Below, piece after piece: positions 53,373-54,201 of a DNA stretch of 54,201 nucleotides. The notes beneath the pieces are model-generated. The model was not told where the DNA came from and did no database searches. It saw only the letters and a program-made list of their open reading frames with translations. The DNA is from an uncultured Pseudomonadota bacterium (GTDB lineage: Bacteria; Pseudomonadota; Gammaproteobacteria; Ga0077536): the NCBI GenBank assembly GCA_902597385.1, contig CACJXQ010000012.1, positions 1 to 54,201 on the forward strand, written 5' to 3'. Position numbers and translations under genes: made by a program. Positions within the stretch are counted from its first letter, which is position 1; each line of letters starts with the position of its first letter.

Positions 53373-54113
53373 TTAACCGATCGCAAAAATCTTCAGCCCA
53401 TCTAGAACTAGATTTTGCTCAGTAACGTGCGGCCATTCTATGCCGTCTGATATTATGCCTGCAGCTCCCCCTGTCAGCACCCATAAAGGATCCGCATCAT
53501 AAATATGGGAGCATTCTGCCTTTACTTGATTCATAAAACCGAAGAGCAAGGTTCCAAGCCCAATACCGATAGCTTCTTCAGTGCCGGTAGGGACTATCAT
53601 TTTTTTTTCACCACGCGAAACAACCGGAAGATGCGCTGTGCCACCTGCGAGCGCACTGGCTAGAATATTGGGTCCTGGGGCTATTAAACCGCCTAAGTGA
53701 GTCCCCCTGCTATTTATAAAGTCTACTGTTATGGCGGTTCCAGCATCTACTACAATTAGGTTTTTTTTGTACTTTGACCAGGCTGCTAAGCCAGCTAACC
53801 AACGATCCACCCCCAATTTGCTGGTTTCGTAGAGTGTAGTCATCCCTTTAAAAGTTTTTTGCACTTGAACAAAGTACGGTTCTATTCCTAGCTCGAAAAG
53901 TAGTATTTTGCAGCATTTTTCATTTACTTGTTGGCTAGCTACGCTGGACACGAAAATGTTCTCTGACATCAACATTTTCCTTTCAGGTAGAGCCCAACAA
54001 ATCTTACGATCATTTTTGAAGTTAGAGATCTCCAGGGGACAGATGTGATGTAACTCATCGTCTCGAAAATAAGCACTTTTTAACCAAGAATTGCCAATGT
54101 CAATCAAAAGCAT
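53373..54113 (-). CDS. coaX: Type III pantothenate kinase
   Basis: First enzyme of coenzyme A synthesis (pantothenate to 4'-phosphopantothenate), CoaX type. The N-terminal LLIDIGNSWLKSAYF, then KLGVDRWLAGLAAW, VVDAGTAITVDFI and GGLIAPG are diagnostic. Length 246 is normal. Its ATG overlaps the stop of birA by one base (TAATG), so the two are translationally coupled, as in other gammaproteobacteria. Confidence 0.96.
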   Translation of the reverse strand: MLLIDIGNSWLKSAYFRDDELHHICPLEISNFKNDRKICWALPERKMLMSENIFVSSVASQQVNEKCCKILLFELGIEPYFVQVQKTFKGMTTLYETSKLGVDRWLAGLAAWSKYKKNLIVVDAGTAITVDFINSRGTHLGGLIAPGPNILASALAGGTAHLPVVSRGEKKMIVPTGTEEAIGIGLGTLLFGFMNQVKAECSHIYDADPLWVLTGGAAGIISDGIEWPHVTEQNLVLDGLKIFAIG

Positions 54114-54201
54114 TAGACAACTTCGATAATATGGCCTGATAAAATTTGCTTGACTTCCCCTGCCCGCTGCAACAACAAAGCACCAATTTCATCGACTCCC
54201 G
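54113..54201 (-). CDS. birA: Biotin-protein ligase/repressor BirA, C-terminal end (cut by window edge)
   Basis: Only the last 28 codons are in the window. The peptide GVDEIGALLLQRAGEV ending SGHIIEVV matches the C-terminal domain of BirA-type biotin ligases, where a GALLL segment is followed by a small barrel. Its position right before coaX supports the call. The rest lies beyond the right edge. Confidence 0.75.
   Translation of the reverse strand, partial: GVDEIGALLLQRAGEVKQILSGHIIEVV

Overview
The window looks like a chromosomal segment of a free-living, probably marine gammaproteobacterium of moderate-to-low GC. This rests on gene order, not on a database match. The set hemW-rdgB-rph / yicC-gmk-rpoZ-spoT-ridA-recG (with ubiA next) and the pair birA-coaX followed by tRNA-Thr(TGT) are arrangements known from Pseudomonas-like and related Gammaproteobacteria. 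The DUF1302, DUF1329, YCF48-like and RND/MMPL proteins are also frequent in marine gammaproteobacteria. No phage, transposase, CRISPR array or rRNA was seen.

Layout. (1) 1-12.4 kb is housekeeping: 3' end of nhaB, a nitroreductase, hemW-rdgB-rph on the minus strand, divergent yicC-gmk-rpoZ-spoT-ridA-recG-ubiA, then a 32-residue membrane peptide and a PuuD-like membrane protein. (2) 12.4-20.2 kb is mixed: CoA transferase, AhpD-like protein, dacB, PatB-type lyase, SDR, SAM hydroxide adenosyltransferase, zinc-ribbon methyltransferase and enoyl-CoA hydratase. (3) 20.2-34.8 kb is a catabolic and transport region: HyuA/HyuB-type ATP-dependent hydrolase or carboxylase, cytochrome c' with cytochrome b561, amidase, an unrecognised protein, MFS and DMT transporters, a luciferase-like/F420-type pair, AtoE, and a type III glutamine synthetase-like ligase. 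(4) 35.0-38.3 kb holds yaaA, a periplasmic cyclophilin and the ABC-F protein uup. (5) 38.3-51.5 kb is a minus-strand envelope block: RND/MMPL transporter, YCF48-like protein, DUF1302 barrel, then ExbB, two ExbD, a TonB-like/VWA chimera, a large helical-repeat protein and DUF1329. (6) 51.9-54.2 kb holds a flavin reductase, tRNA-Thr, a small protein with three 18-residue repeats, coaX and the 3' end of birA.

The most unusual part is the ExbB-ExbD-ExbD-VWA-repeat protein operon. One ExbD has Asn where the proton-carrying Asp of the transmembrane helix should be. The TonB position is filled by a membrane-anchored Pro/Glu-rich protein ending in a von Willebrand A domain instead of a TonB C-terminal domain. 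Its neighbours (DUF1329, DUF1302, YCF48, RND) suggest a proton-motive-force-driven envelope machine acting on hydrophobic cargo or outer-membrane organisation; that function is inference. The second unusual locus is the repeat-protein gene beside tRNA-Thr, which has its own terminator-insulated promoter, a dyad over the predicted start site and identical 36-bp repeats.
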